NCBI GenBank assembly: GCA_937876315.1
Contig: CALEHQ010000043.1
Coordinates: 124,001-188,000 of the forward strand
Reading direction: 5' to 3'
DNA: 64,000 nt
From: an uncultured Actinomycetes bacterium
GTDB lineage: Bacteria; Actinomycetota; Acidimicrobiia; Acidimicrobiales; Acidimicrobilacustridaceae
Shown here: positions 54,667 through 63,392 of the stretch, in pieces
Position numbering within the stretch: position 1 is the stretch's first letter
Layout of the letters: each line of letters opens with the position of its first letter
The notes under the pieces: generated by a model
Seen by the model: the letters and a program-made list of their open reading frames with translations, nothing else
Told to the model about the DNA's origin: nothing
Database searches by the model: none
Program-made: the position numbers and the translations under genes

Positions 54667-55932
54667 TTACCGCGACGCGACTGCGACAGCTGCAGCGTGT
54701 GCTGCATCGTTAATCGCTGTGAGTACTTCGTCATCGTGGGCAAGACCTGGGAACATCACTTCGTAGGCCCCAGGAGCAATTGCAACACGACGATCAAGAA
54801 GCTCGTGGAAGAACGCCGCATACAACGCTTCGTCAGTTGTGCATGCGCTCACGTAATCGGTTGGTGGTGTGTCGCCAAAGAACAACCCAACAAGAGTGGC
54901 GAAGCGCGGAACGCACACTGTGATACCTGCAGCCTCGAACGCGTTCGCAAGTGAACCAGCAAGACATTCAGCGCGAGATTCGATCAACGCGTAGGCATCA
55001 TCATCCAGTAGCGAAAGCGCAGCAAGACCCGCAGCCGTTGCAAGAGGATTACCCGACAGCGTTCCTGCTTGGTAAACCGGGCCAAGCGGAGCGAGGTTGT
55101 CCATGATCTCGGCGCGTCCGCCAAAGGCGCCAACCGGTAAACCGCCGCCGATGATCTTTCCGAACGCCGTGAGATCAGGAGTGACGCCAAGAAGTTGCTG
55201 TGCGCCGCCGCGCGCAACGCGAAAGCCAGTGATGACTTCGTCGAAGATCAACAGTGCGCCAACGCGATCGCATTCACTTCGAAGACCTTCAAGGAATCCG
55301 GGGGCGGGTGGCACTAATCCCATATTCGCGGCGCACGGTTCGACGATTACTGCAGCGAATGTTTCATCAAGTATTGGTACGACGTTGTAGGGCGCAACGA
55401 CAGTGTCGGCAATTGCGTTATCAGTAACGCCCGCTGAGGCGGGAATACCAAGAGAAGCCATCGCCGTTCCGCCAGAAACAAGCAGACCATCACTATGTCC
55501 GTGGTAGTTGCCAGCGAACTTGAGAATCTTTGGGCGTCCAGTTGCACCACGCGCAACGCGAATCGCACTCATCGTGGCTTCAGTTCCACTGTTCACCATG
55601 CGCAATTTCTCGCAGGAAGGAACTCGTTCGTTGATCGCTTCGGCGAGTTCCACTTCGCGAGGGGTGGGCGCTCCAAACGAGGTTCCATCAACCGCTGCTT
55701 TTTGAATTGCTTCGATGATCTTCGGGTGAGCGTGCCCAGCGATGATCGCTCCGTAACTCTGAACGAGATCAAGGAACGTTGTTCCTTCGACATCAGTCAC
55801 GCGCGCACCGCTACCGCTCGCGACGAAATACGGAGTTCCACCCACAGATCGAAATGCTCGAACTGGTGAATTCACTCCACCGGGGATAACGCGCTGACCG
55901 CGTTCAAACAGCGACTCGTTTGTTTGTGTCAT
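54667..55932 (-). CDS. hemL: Glutamate-1-semialdehyde 2,1-aminomutase
   Basis: PLP enzyme that makes 5-aminolevulinate in the C5 heme pathway, 421 residues. Landmarks are ERGQRVIPGGVNSPVRAF, MVNSGTEATMSAIRVARG, LIFDEVITGFRVARGG and LTAFGKIIGGGLPVGAFGG, whose lysine binds PLP. ATG 55932 follows hemB by 4 bases; the longer frame to 56055 overlaps hemB. It ends the hem operon, so the cell uses the glutamate route rather than ALA synthase. Confidence 0.96.
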   Translation of the reverse strand: MTQTNESLFERGQRVIPGGVNSPVRAFRSVGGTPYFVASGSGARVTDVEGTTFLDLVQSYGAIIAGHAHPKIIEAIQKAAVDGTSFGAPTPREVELAEAINERVPSCEKLRMVNSGTEATMSAIRVARGATGRPKILKFAGNYHGHSDGLLVSGGTAMASLGIPASAGVTDNAIADTVVAPYNVVPILDETFAAVIVEPCAANMGLVPPAPGFLEGLRSECDRVGALLIFDEVITGFRVARGGAQQLLGVTPDLTAFGKIIGGGLPVGAFGGRAEIMDNLAPLGPVYQAGTLSGNPLATAAGLAALSLLDDDAYALIESRAECLAGSLANAFEAAGITVCVPRFATLVGLFFGDTPPTDYVSACTTDEALYAAFFHELLDRRVAIAPGAYEVMFPGLAHDDEVLTAINDAAHAAAVAVASR

Positions 55933-55936
55933 GAGC

Positions 55937-56920
55937 TCAATCGTTGAGAAGTTCGGCGACATCGCGCGCGAAGTACGTAAGAACCATGTCGGCGCCCGCG
56001 CGTCGAATGGAGGTGAGTTGCTCGATGGCGACTGCGTCTCCATCGATCCATCCACGTTCCGCCGCTGCTTTGACCATCGCGTATTCGCCAGACACGTGAT
56101 AGGCGGCCATGGGGATGTCGACCTCTTGGCGAGCCCTAGCGATGATGTCGAGATAGGACATCGCCGGCTTCACCATCACGATGTCGGCGCCCTCAAGAAT
56201 GTCTTGACGAATCTCTTCGAGGGACTCTCGAGCATTAGCTGGATCTTGCTGGTACCCCTTGCGATCGCCACCGTCTTCGATCGTGACATCGACTGCATCG
56301 CGGAACGGGCCGTAAAGCGCCGATGCGTATTTCGCGGAATACGCCATGATCGCCGTCTCGATGAAGTCTTCTTCGTCGAGTGCATCGCGGATTGCAGCAA
56401 CTCCGCCGTCCATCATTCCTGAAGGAGCGACGACGTCAGCTCCGGCGGTTGCTTGGGCAATAGCGACGTTGGCGTAAAGATCGAGCGTTGCATCGTTGTC
56501 GACGCTGCCGCGGCCGTCGAGAACCCCGCAGTGACCATGGGTGGTGTATTCGTCGAGACAGAGATCGGACATGAGAACCACGCGATCACCAAACGTGTCG
56601 CGCAACTCACGCAATGCGATCTGGACGATGCCGTCAGGATTCCAGGCGCCCGACCCGATGTCGTCTTTGGTTTCGGGGACTCCAAAGAGGATCACTCCTG
56701 GGACACCGAGACCCACGAGATCGGCAACCTCGGCACGAAGCGAACCAAGGGTGTGTTGCATCACGCCGGGAATCGATGCGATCGGCTGCGGTTCTGTGAT
56801 TCCCTCGCGCACGAAAAGGGGCGCAATGAGATCGTCGGGGGTGAGACGCGTTTCAGCGACCATCCGTCGGAGAGCAGGTGTGCGTCGAAGTCGACGAAGT
56901 CGTCGTTGAGGGAAACTCAT
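55937..56920 (-). CDS. hemB: Porphobilinogen synthase (delta-aminolevulinic acid dehydratase)
   Basis: Condenses two aminolevulinates to porphobilinogen, 327 residues. The Schiff-base lysines lie in MAYSAKYASALYGPFRD and DIVMVKPAMSYLDII. The active-site metal region reads DLCLDEYTTHGHCGVL, a mixed Cys/Asp form lying between the zinc type and the magnesium type. ATG 56920 is preceded by TAGGCT 8 bases upstream, a possible leaderless -10 box that overlaps the end of cobA-hemD. Confidence 0.96.
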   Translation of the reverse strand: MSFPQRRLRRLRRTPALRRMVAETRLTPDDLIAPLFVREGITEPQPIASIPGVMQHTLGSLRAEVADLVGLGVPGVILFGVPETKDDIGSGAWNPDGIVQIALRELRDTFGDRVVLMSDLCLDEYTTHGHCGVLDGRGSVDNDATLDLYANVAIAQATAGADVVAPSGMMDGGVAAIRDALDEEDFIETAIMAYSAKYASALYGPFRDAVDVTIEDGGDRKGYQQDPANARESLEEIRQDILEGADIVMVKPAMSYLDIIARARQEVDIPMAAYHVSGEYAMVKAAAERGWIDGDAVAIEQLTSIRRAGADMVLTYFARDVAELLND

Positions 56921-56931
56921 TGGCGCAGAGC

Positions 56932-58467
56932 CTAGGCACGTCGCTGTTGGCGACCGAATCGGGGGCCACGACTGGAACGTCGAGGGGTCTTCTGCTTCGA
57001 AGTAACGGGTCGTGCACGGCGTGCAACGAGCGCATCGACAAGTCCGTCGATGGTGTGAACATCTGCGATCACGTCGACGCGGAGCCCAGCCCGACGCGCC
57101 GCATCGGCCGTGATTGGACCAATACACGCAACGACCTTGGGGAGCGTGTCGACCCCAAAGGCCGTAACCCAATTGTCGACCGTTGATGCCGATGTGAATG
57201 TGACGATGTCGGCACCGATGACTTGTTCGCGCTCTGCATCGGAAGGTTCGACGGGAATCGTTCGATAGGCATCGACGACATCAACGCGCCATCCCATCTC
57301 TCGTAATCCGTCGGGCAGAACATCGCGAGCAACCTCGGCACGTGCAAGCAAGACTCGCCGTTGACCCGCGGCGTGAGGAAGGGGAAACGCTTCGAGTAGG
57401 GATTCAGCAATGAACCGTTCAGGAATGAGGTCGGCCACAAGGTTGTGGTCGGCCAGAACTTCGGCGGTTCCTTGGCCTATCACTGCAATTTTTACGCCGG
57501 CAAGATCGCGTCCGTCGCGGAGTCGCTCGCAGAATCGCGCCGCACCATTTGCTGACGTCAGCAGGAGCCAGTCGTAGGACGAGGCCTGCGCAACTGCAGC
57601 GCTTAACGCAGCGCCCCCGTCAAGTGGATCAACAATTTCAATGGTGGGAACAATCAGCGCTTCGGCACCTTCGTCTCGTAACCGATCGGCGAGTACAGAC
57701 GACTGGTGCCGCGGTCGCGTCACAATCACTTTCTTGCCGAAGAGAGGCCGCGATTCAAACCACGAAAGATCCATGGCCGCGACCTGTCCGACCACGATCA
57801 CGCTCGGCGACGCCAACTGTTGATGGGCGATCGCTGAGAGCGTTGATCTCACGGTGTGTTGTTCGGGCCGCGTCCCCCAACGAATTGCTGCCGCAGGCGT
57901 ATCGGGTGCGAGGCCGCCGGCCAGAAGCCGATCGACGATCTTCGGCAACCGACCAATCCCCATGAGGATCACGATGGTCCCGCCCAGTTGCGCGGCGGCT
58001 TCCCAATTGACCTCGTCGCTCTTGTCGGGATCCTCATGACCAGTAATCACAGTGAATGAGGTCGACGAGTGGCGCAGCGTGACGGGAATGCCCGCATAGG
58101 CGGGAACGGCGATTGCTGAGGTCACCCCGGGCACGACCTCGTAAGCGAGGCCCGCAGCGGCGAGAGCCGCCGCTTCCTCTCCCCCACGAGCAAAGACGAA
58201 CGGGTCACCGCCCTTGAGGCGAACCACTGTCAGACCCTGTTTGGCCTTTTCGACGAGCAATGCGTTGATGTCATCCTGAGGCATCACCGCTCGACCCGCC
58301 GATTTCGCAACGCTGATTCGCTCCGCCTCAGGCGGGGCCAGATCGAGCAGTGCGCTCACAGAAAGCCGGTCAAAAACCACGACATCGGCCATCGCCAAGG
58401 CCTCGGCGCCCCGAAGCGTCAGCAATCCCGGATCGCCCGGCCCAGCTCCGACGAGAAACACAGTCAC
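56932..58467 (-). CDS. cobA-hemD: Uroporphyrinogen-III C-methyltransferase / uroporphyrinogen-III synthase fusion
   Basis: 511-residue bifunctional enzyme. Residues 1-240 are the SUMT domain (VGAGPGDPGLLTLRG and GDPFVFARGGEEAA) that makes precorrin-2 for siroheme and B12. Residues about 247-490 are the HemD domain (KKVIVTRPRHQSSVLADRLR, then LLLTSANGA and VTFTSASTVDNW), which cyclises hydroxymethylbilane. The tail is basic. The start is GTG 58467 directly behind a -10 box, so the mRNA is probably leaderless. It leads the cobA/hemD-hemB-hemL operon; hemA and hemC are not in the window. Confidence 0.94.
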   Translation of the reverse strand: MTVFLVGAGPGDPGLLTLRGAEALAMADVVVFDRLSVSALLDLAPPEAERISVAKSAGRAVMPQDDINALLVEKAKQGLTVVRLKGGDPFVFARGGEEAAALAAAGLAYEVVPGVTSAIAVPAYAGIPVTLRHSSTSFTVITGHEDPDKSDEVNWEAAAQLGGTIVILMGIGRLPKIVDRLLAGGLAPDTPAAAIRWGTRPEQHTVRSTLSAIAHQQLASPSVIVVGQVAAMDLSWFESRPLFGKKVIVTRPRHQSSVLADRLRDEGAEALIVPTIEIVDPLDGGAALSAAVAQASSYDWLLLTSANGAARFCERLRDGRDLAGVKIAVIGQGTAEVLADHNLVADLIPERFIAESLLEAFPLPHAAGQRRVLLARAEVARDVLPDGLREMGWRVDVVDAYRTIPVEPSDAEREQVIGADIVTFTSASTVDNWVTAFGVDTLPKVVACIGPITADAARRAGLRVDVIADVHTIDGLVDALVARRARPVTSKQKTPRRSSRGPRFGRQQRRA

Positions 58468-58479
58468 TGTTTGAGCCTA
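58468..58479 (-). promoter_or_regulatory. Leaderless -10 box for cobA-hemD
   Basis: On the minus strand TAGGCT (58474-58479) lies 6 bases before the GTG start at 58467. No convincing -35 is seen at 17 bases. No ribosome-binding site is present, consistent with a leaderless transcript. Confidence 0.5.
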
Positions 58480-58564
58480 GGGCGAAGGCCTGTAACTAGG
58501 CCCCCTGGGCCCCTTATGCCCAAGGTCACAGGCCATCTTCGAAGCTTTCCTGCGGATCGGAAAT

Positions 58565-58578
58565 ATTTAGCGCTAAAT
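58565..58578. promoter_or_regulatory. 14-bp palindrome upstream of whiB
   Basis: ATTTAGCGCTAAAT is a perfect palindrome in an AT-rich patch 55 bases before the whiB ATG, and in the divergent gap to cobA-hemD. It looks like an operator for a dimeric regulator, possibly controlling whiB. Confidence 0.45.
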
Positions 58579-58632
58579 TCGGTTACACGTCATGACAACG
58601 ACGTCACTCGGTTCACGAACCCAGGAGTTGAG

Positions 58633-58935
58633 ATGGAATCCATGTTGCTCGCAGTTGCTCGACCCGAATGGATGGATCACGCCTCGTGCAAGGGTCGAAC
58701 AAACCTTTTCTTCGGTATCGCTGGCGAACGTCCGGAACGCCGGGTTCGCCGTGAAGCCACCGCCCGTGCGATGTGCGCTGCATGTCCTGTGAATTTCGAG
58801 TGTCGAGAATTGGCTCGCGACAACCGCGAAAACGGTTTTTGGGGTGGCGAGAATGAAGAAGAACGCGCCGCAGCCGGCCACTCCCCTCGTTCTATTAGTC
58901 GCCGCTCGGTGCAAGACGCAGCTCGCGCATCCTGA
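58633..58935 (+). CDS. WhiB-family iron-sulfur transcriptional regulator
   Basis: Actinobacteria-specific regulator of 100 residues. The 4Fe-4S ligands are Cys19, Cys48, Cys51 and Cys57 (MCAACPVNFEC), followed by the turn motif GFWGGENEEER and a basic C-terminus for DNA or sigma-factor contact. ATG 58633 follows AGGAG at 5 bases; the longer frame to 58471 is not needed. WhiB proteins sense redox state or nitric oxide. The neighbouring heme/siroheme and photolyase genes may be targets, but this is inference. Confidence 0.92.
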   Translation: MESMLLAVARPEWMDHASCKGRTNLFFGIAGERPERRVRREATARAMCAACPVNFECRELARDNRENGFWGGENEEERAAAGHSPRSISRRSVQDAARAS

Positions 58936-58938
58936 AAC

Positions 58939-60333
58939 TCAGCGCTTCACTGCCCCATAGGCCTCAAGAACACGCCCGCGGCTGAAGGCAAGATCAACAA
59001 TCGGTTCGGGATAGTCCACACCGATTTCAATACCGGCAGCTGCGAGTTCGAGCGGACCGGTAGCCCACGGTTCATGGATTGCTGACGCATCAAGACTTGC
59101 GAGTTCCGGAACCCAACGTCGGATGTAGTCACCGTTCACGTCGAACCGCTGACTTTGCAGAATCGGATTGAACACTCGGTTGTACGGGGACGCATCGGGA
59201 CCAGTGCCTGCAACCCATTGCCAATTCCCAACATTCTGCGAAACATCCGCATCGAGCAACACATGCCGGAAATAGCGTTCGCCGCGTCGCCAATCAATTA
59301 GCAAATTTTTTACAAGGAACGATGCCGTGACCATCCGTACACGGTTGTGCATCCAACCAGTCTCACGAAGTTGCCGCATGCCCGCGTCAACGAACGGGTA
59401 ACCAGTGCGACCGTTCTTCCACGCTTCAAAACCTTTGTCGTCTTGTCGCCACTGAATCGCCGCGTACTGCGGCTTCATGGGTTGTTCAACGAGCGTTGGT
59501 GTTGCGATCAACATATGCGCATACCAATCGCGCCATGCGAGTTGACGGACTAACGCTGCGCGTCCAGCAGTTGATTCTCCGACGACCTGAGCAACTCGGC
59601 GCGGTGACAGCGTTCCGAAACGAAGATCGATCGACAACTGAGAAGTTCCGAGCAGCGACGGTGTGTTGCGATCTTCGTCGTAGGTATCGGCGCGAGCAGC
59701 TGCGAGATCGAGTCGTGCAAGCGCTCCGCGCTCTCCAGCCAGAGCCGCCTCCCCGACTTCTCCATCAAGAACTGGGTAGTCGCCCTCGATCTTCGGAAGT
59801 GCGTCGCCGGGATCGTTTGTGAGTAACGCATCGCCCGACGTTGGCCAAGGTGTCCAAGGCGTACGTTCCCACACACGGAAAAAGGGTGTGAATACCTGCG
59901 AAAGAGAACCGGCCTTGGTCTGAATGTGGCCTGGTTCGTGCACCAAGGTTCCCCACTCGGGCACCCATTCAACGGCGATCGAATCGAGAGCTGCTCGCAC
60001 TGCATCATCACGTTCAGCGGCATACGGCGTCACATCGTGATTCAGATGAACCGCGGAGACGCCGAGCCGACCCGCTTCTTGCGGGACAACAACTCGAGGG
60101 TCGCCAACCCGGACAAGAAGCCGACCCCCGTGTTCGGAAAGGGCTGCATCGAGCGCCGCGACGTCACTTAGAAGGCGGACAACACGACGCGAACTCGCGC
60201 GGTCCAACAACGCAGGATCCACGACGAAAAGAGCGGTGACCTGATGATGTTCCGAGGTTGCCGCCGCCCACGCGGGATTGTCATCGAGACGGAGATCGCG
60301 ACGGAACCACACCAATCCCGACGTTGATGACAT
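58939..60333 (-). CDS. phr: Deoxyribodipyrimidine photolyase
   Basis: Light-driven repair enzyme for UV pyrimidine dimers, 464 residues. The N-terminal antenna domain starts MSSTSGLVWFRRDLRLDDNP. The FAD domain has TPSLLGTSQLSIDLRFGTLS, RQLAWRDWYAHML, MRQLRETGWMHNRVRMVTAS, and SQNVGNWQWVAGTGPDASPY with its conserved Trp and Asn. It matches class I photolyases; a cryptochrome role cannot be excluded. ATG 60333 was chosen at the RRDLR start, 5 bases after the upstream gene. It converges on whiB with a 3-base gap. Confidence 0.93.
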   Translation of the reverse strand: MSSTSGLVWFRRDLRLDDNPAWAAATSEHHQVTALFVVDPALLDRASSRRVVRLLSDVAALDAALSEHGGRLLVRVGDPRVVVPQEAGRLGVSAVHLNHDVTPYAAERDDAVRAALDSIAVEWVPEWGTLVHEPGHIQTKAGSLSQVFTPFFRVWERTPWTPWPTSGDALLTNDPGDALPKIEGDYPVLDGEVGEAALAGERGALARLDLAAARADTYDEDRNTPSLLGTSQLSIDLRFGTLSPRRVAQVVGESTAGRAALVRQLAWRDWYAHMLIATPTLVEQPMKPQYAAIQWRQDDKGFEAWKNGRTGYPFVDAGMRQLRETGWMHNRVRMVTASFLVKNLLIDWRRGERYFRHVLLDADVSQNVGNWQWVAGTGPDASPYNRVFNPILQSQRFDVNGDYIRRWVPELASLDASAIHEPWATGPLELAAAGIEIGVDYPEPIVDLAFSRGRVLEAYGAVKR

Positions 60334-60338
60334 TGCGA

Positions 60339-61226
60339 TCAGGCGATCGGTCGGCCGAAGGGCACAGTCGCCCAACTTTCAAGAAATGCCTCTGCAACTT
60401 CACACGCACCAAGGAGTGGTCCATTTGGAGCGTCGATGATTTGAGCGATTGCATCACCAACAAGCGCAGCGGCATCGGTTGACGAACCATCGACTGGCCA
60501 TGCGGCGAGGTGGCCTGACGTTGTGACGAAATCAGGAAGAACAACGACACCGGATCGGCCGAACGCAGCGAGTGCCTTCGCTGAGACAGGCATCGAGCCG
60601 CTCGGCACAATCAGCCGGGCCTTCACCTTGTCGGCGTTTGCGTGACCGATAAGGCCGACTTTGGAACCAGCAACCAAGATTTCGACATCGGCATGAAGAA
60701 CTGCGTTGGCGTCTTCAGAAACATCGGGCTCGACCACCGTTGCGCCTGCGGTGCGGAAGAGATCAACGAGTGATGATGTCATCGAATCGAACGTTTCAAT
60801 CGCAACTGTGCGCCCTGAAAGACCACCACTTGCCTGATCTGCTGCAGCGACGATGCCCGCGGCAGTGAGCGCGTCGCGATCTGACCACCAAGCTTCGGGA
60901 CGCGGATCACGGGAGCGAAGACCAGCAAGATCGTCAGCCGAAATCCCACGACCAGCGCTGAGGTGAACGGTTGCGAAGGAATCTTCGGCTAACTCCGTGG
61001 CGAACGAACTGATGGCCTCAGCTTTCGCATCAACCGGTGCGTTCACCGCTGCTGATGCACCCGAAACCTTGCGGCCCAAAAACGCATACCGGTAGGTCTC
61101 AGAACGAGCGAGCCAAGTCACTCCGTCGACGAGCACCTTGGGTGCGGAACGGACGATACCGACCGCCATCGGAGCATCATCAAGATCAATGATGACGAAT
61201 CCGTCAGTTGAAGTGAGTTTGCGCAT
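60339..61226 (-). CDS. Degenerate Glu/Leu/Phe/Val dehydrogenase-like protein
   Basis: 295 residues, tentatively related to the ELFV dehydrogenase family. The C-terminal half has a Rossmann-like region (VLHADVEILVAGSKVGLIGH, then LIVPSGSMPVSAKALAAFGR and GVVVLPDFVTTSGH) that follows the leucine dehydrogenase pattern. The N-terminal catalytic stretch is shortened: the GGGK lysine motif is replaced by VSGASAAVNAPVDAK. It may be inactive as a dehydrogenase or act on another substrate. ATG 61226 was chosen because the longer frame overlaps the divergent ppa gene. Confidence 0.5.
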   Translation of the reverse strand: MRKLTSTDGFVIIDLDDAPMAVGIVRSAPKVLVDGVTWLARSETYRYAFLGRKVSGASAAVNAPVDAKAEAISSFATELAEDSFATVHLSAGRGISADDLAGLRSRDPRPEAWWSDRDALTAAGIVAAADQASGGLSGRTVAIETFDSMTSSLVDLFRTAGATVVEPDVSEDANAVLHADVEILVAGSKVGLIGHANADKVKARLIVPSGSMPVSAKALAAFGRSGVVVLPDFVTTSGHLAAWPVDGSSTDAAALVGDAIAQIIDAPNGPLLGACEVAEAFLESWATVPFGRPIA

Positions 61227-61304
61227 AGTCACGGTCGGTGAGTCTCGCACAGTCGCTGAACACGTCCTTCCTCGGACAGGCATGGAACCGGGCAGAATGG
61301 CGAT

Positions 61305-61796
61305 ATGGAAACCATCGATGTCGTCATCGAAATCCCCCGGGGCAGCCGTAATAAGTATGAGATTGATCACGAAACGGGCCGAATCCGCCTCGATCGCCGC
61401 CTCTTCTCCGCCACCACCTACCCCACCGAGTACGGCTTCATCCCCGACACGCTCTCTGAGGACGGCGACCCTCTCGATGTCCTCGTGCTCACCGAGGACC
61501 CCACCTTTCCGGGATGTTGGATTCATGTCCGCCCAGTCGGCGTGATGTGGATGACCGATGACGCTGGCCGCGACGCCAAGATCCTTTGTGTGCACCACCG
61601 CGAACCTCGTTGGCGGGATGCGGTCGATATCGATGACATCCCGGCCGAAACACTTGCCGAGATCAAGCACTTCTTTTCTATCTACAAAGACCTCGAGCCC
61701 GAAAAGTTCTCCGATGTCGGAGATTTCGAAGGACGCGCTGCGGCATGGACCGAAATCGAGGCATCTCTGGCCCGTTACGTACCCGGAAAGCATTAA
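61305..61796 (+). CDS. ppa: Inorganic pyrophosphatase (family I)
   Basis: Hydrolyses pyrophosphate from biosynthetic reactions, 163 residues, starting METIDVVIEIPRGSRNKYEI. The metal-binding signature is EDGDPLDVLVL (three aspartates), with YPTEYGFIPDTL before it and KHFFSIYKDLEPEKF after it. CAGAAT lies 6 bases before the ATG, so the transcript may be leaderless. It diverges from the dehydrogenase-like gene. Confidence 0.96.
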   Translation: METIDVVIEIPRGSRNKYEIDHETGRIRLDRRLFSATTYPTEYGFIPDTLSEDGDPLDVLVLTEDPTFPGCWIHVRPVGVMWMTDDAGRDAKILCVHHREPRWRDAVDIDDIPAETLAEIKHFFSIYKDLEPEKFSDVGDFEGRAAAWTEIEASLARYVPGKH

Positions 61797-61910
61797 TTCC
61801 GTCTCTCGAATCTCGGAAGAAGCAATTCCCGACCTACGGGGTCGACTTTTGCGCGTGTGTCGGCCATGATGGCGACCCACCCACTTTCGAGCCACGGAGG
61901 CTTCCGAAAC

Positions 61911-62546
61911 ATGGCACTACGGCTTGGCGATACCGCCCCCGACTTCACCGCTGACACCACGCAGGGCAGCGTTTCCTTCCACGATTGGAAGGGCGATTCT
62001 TGGTCCATTCTCTTTTCTCATCCGAAGGACTTCACTCCGGTCTGCACCACCGAACTTGGCACCGTTGCCAAGCTCAAGCCCGAATGGGACAAGCGAAACG
62101 TCAAGCCAATCGGCCTTTCGGTGGACCCAGTCGACTCCCACATTTCTTGGGAAGGCGACATCGAAGAAACCCAGGGCCAGGCCGTCAATTTCCCGATGAT
62201 CGCCGACCCAGAGCGCACCGTGGCCGACCTCTACGACATGATCCATCCCAACGCCAGCGACACCATGACCGTTCGGTCGGTCTTCGTGATCGACCCGGCC
62301 AACAAGGTTCGGCTCATCCTCACCTACCCAGCCAGCACCGGTCGCAACTTTGACGAACTCCTCCGAGTCATCGACTCGCTGCAGCTCACCGATGGCTACA
62401 AGGTTGTAACTCCCGCGAACTGGAAAGACGGAGACGACGTCATTGTGGTTCCGGCCCTTTCTGACGAAGAGGCCACCGAGCGTTTCCCCAAGGGATTCAA
62501 GAAATTGAAGCCCTACCTTCGCATCACGCCTCAGCCCAACCGCTGA
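61911..62546 (+). CDS. 1-Cys peroxiredoxin (Prx6 type)
   Basis: Thiol peroxidase of 211 residues that reduces hydrogen peroxide and organic hydroperoxides. The peroxidatic cysteine is Cys45 in SHPKDFTPVCTTELG, and it is the only cysteine, so an external thiol must resolve it. The Prx6 C-terminal dimerisation region is seen in TYPASTGRNFDELLRVIDSL and the VTPANWKDGDDVIV loop. ATG 61911 follows CGGAGG at 10 bases; the ATG at 61857 would add an unsupported extension. Confidence 0.95.
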   Translation: MALRLGDTAPDFTADTTQGSVSFHDWKGDSWSILFSHPKDFTPVCTTELGTVAKLKPEWDKRNVKPIGLSVDPVDSHISWEGDIEETQGQAVNFPMIADPERTVADLYDMIHPNASDTMTVRSVFVIDPANKVRLILTYPASTGRNFDELLRVIDSLQLTDGYKVVTPANWKDGDDVIVVPALSDEEATERFPKGFKKLKPYLRITPQPNR

Positions 62547-62578
62547 CCAACCGCTAACCAACCTGCAACCGTTTTGCC

Positions 62579-62608
62579 AAAGGGGACGGGCGAGTGCCTG
62601 TCCCCTTT
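62579..62608 (+). terminator. Terminator after the peroxiredoxin gene
   Basis: AAAGGGGACGGGC (62579-62591) pairs over 13 bp (one wobble) with 62596-62608 around a GAGT loop, ending in TTT. It separates the peroxiredoxin from the ABC transporter. Confidence 0.65.
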
Positions 62609-62622
62609 GCGCGCCGAGGGCC

Positions 62623-62635
62623 TAGCCTATCTCCC
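62623..62635 (+). promoter_or_regulatory. Leaderless -10 box for the ABC transporter ATPase
   Basis: TAGCCT (62623-62628) lies exactly 7 bases before the GTG at 62636. No ribosome-binding site is present, so the transcript is probably leaderless; this fixes the start codon. Confidence 0.55.
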
Positions 62636-63391
62636 GTGACAACGACCACTTCTTCCCCCGCCGATACGTCAACTGCTGCTCATACCGAGAGCGTCACCAA
62701 GGTCTACGGAGCCGGCGACACACTGGTCACCGCCCTCGACAACGTGAGCGTTTCGTTCGAACGCAGCAAGTTCACCGCCATCATGGGTCCGTCCGGCAGC
62801 GGCAAATCAACCCTCATGCATTGCGTTGCCGGTCTCGACACCATCAATACAGGGCGGATCTTCATTGGCGACGTCGACCTGAGCGGCTTGAACGATAAGC
62901 AGCTCACGCGTATGCGCCGCGACACGATCGGTTTCGTTTTCCAAGCATTCAACCTCGTGCCAACACTGACCGCTCTCGAAAACATCACGCTTCCGATGGA
63001 TCTCGCCGGTCGCGCTCCTGATCAGGAATGGCTTGACACAATTGTCGCCACCGTCGGACTTGGCGATCGGCTGTCACATCGCCCCAGCGAACTTTCTGGC
63101 GGACAGCAACAGCGCGTCGCTGTAGCTCGCGCACTCGCAAGTCAGCCCGCAATTATTTTTGCCGACGAGCCCACCGGCAATCTCGATTCTCGTAGCGGTT
63201 CAGAAATTCTTGAATTCATGCGCACCGCCGTCGACAAATTCTCACAAACAATCGTGATGGTGACTCACGATCCACTTGCTGCGAGTTACGCCGACCGTAT
63301 TGTCTTTCTCGTCGACGGCAAAGTTGTCGATGATTTGCAATCGCCCACCACAGATTCGGTGATCGATCGCATGAAGAACTTCGGAGCCTGA
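62636..63391 (+). CDS. ABC transporter ATP-binding protein (MacB/LolD type)
   Basis: 251-residue ATPase. Walker A is GPSGSGKST, the Q-loop region is GFVFQAFNLVPTLTALENI, the signature is LSGGQQQRVAVARAL, Walker B is IIFADEPTGNLD, and the switch His is in VMVTHDP. The FxxFNLVPTLTxxEN pattern and the partner permease place it in the MacB/FtsE/LolD group, which uses mechanotransmission rather than transport across the membrane. The substrate is unknown. It ends 1 base before the permease start. Confidence 0.93.
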   Translation: MTTTTSSPADTSTAAHTESVTKVYGAGDTLVTALDNVSVSFERSKFTAIMGPSGSGKSTLMHCVAGLDTINTGRIFIGDVDLSGLNDKQLTRMRRDTIGFVFQAFNLVPTLTALENITLPMDLAGRAPDQEWLDTIVATVGLGDRLSHRPSELSGGQQQRVAVARALASQPAIIFADEPTGNLDSRSGSEILEFMRTAVDKFSQTIVMVTHDPLAASYADRIVFLVDGKVVDDLQSPTTDSVIDRMKNFGA

Positions 63392-63392
63392 C

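Noticed and set aside
58573-58914. 113-residue minus-strand frame opposite whiB
   Set aside because: whiB with its four cysteines explains the region.
61917-62561. 214-residue minus-strand frame opposite the peroxiredoxin
   Set aside because: The sense strand encodes a clear 1-Cys peroxiredoxin; the antisense product has no known features.
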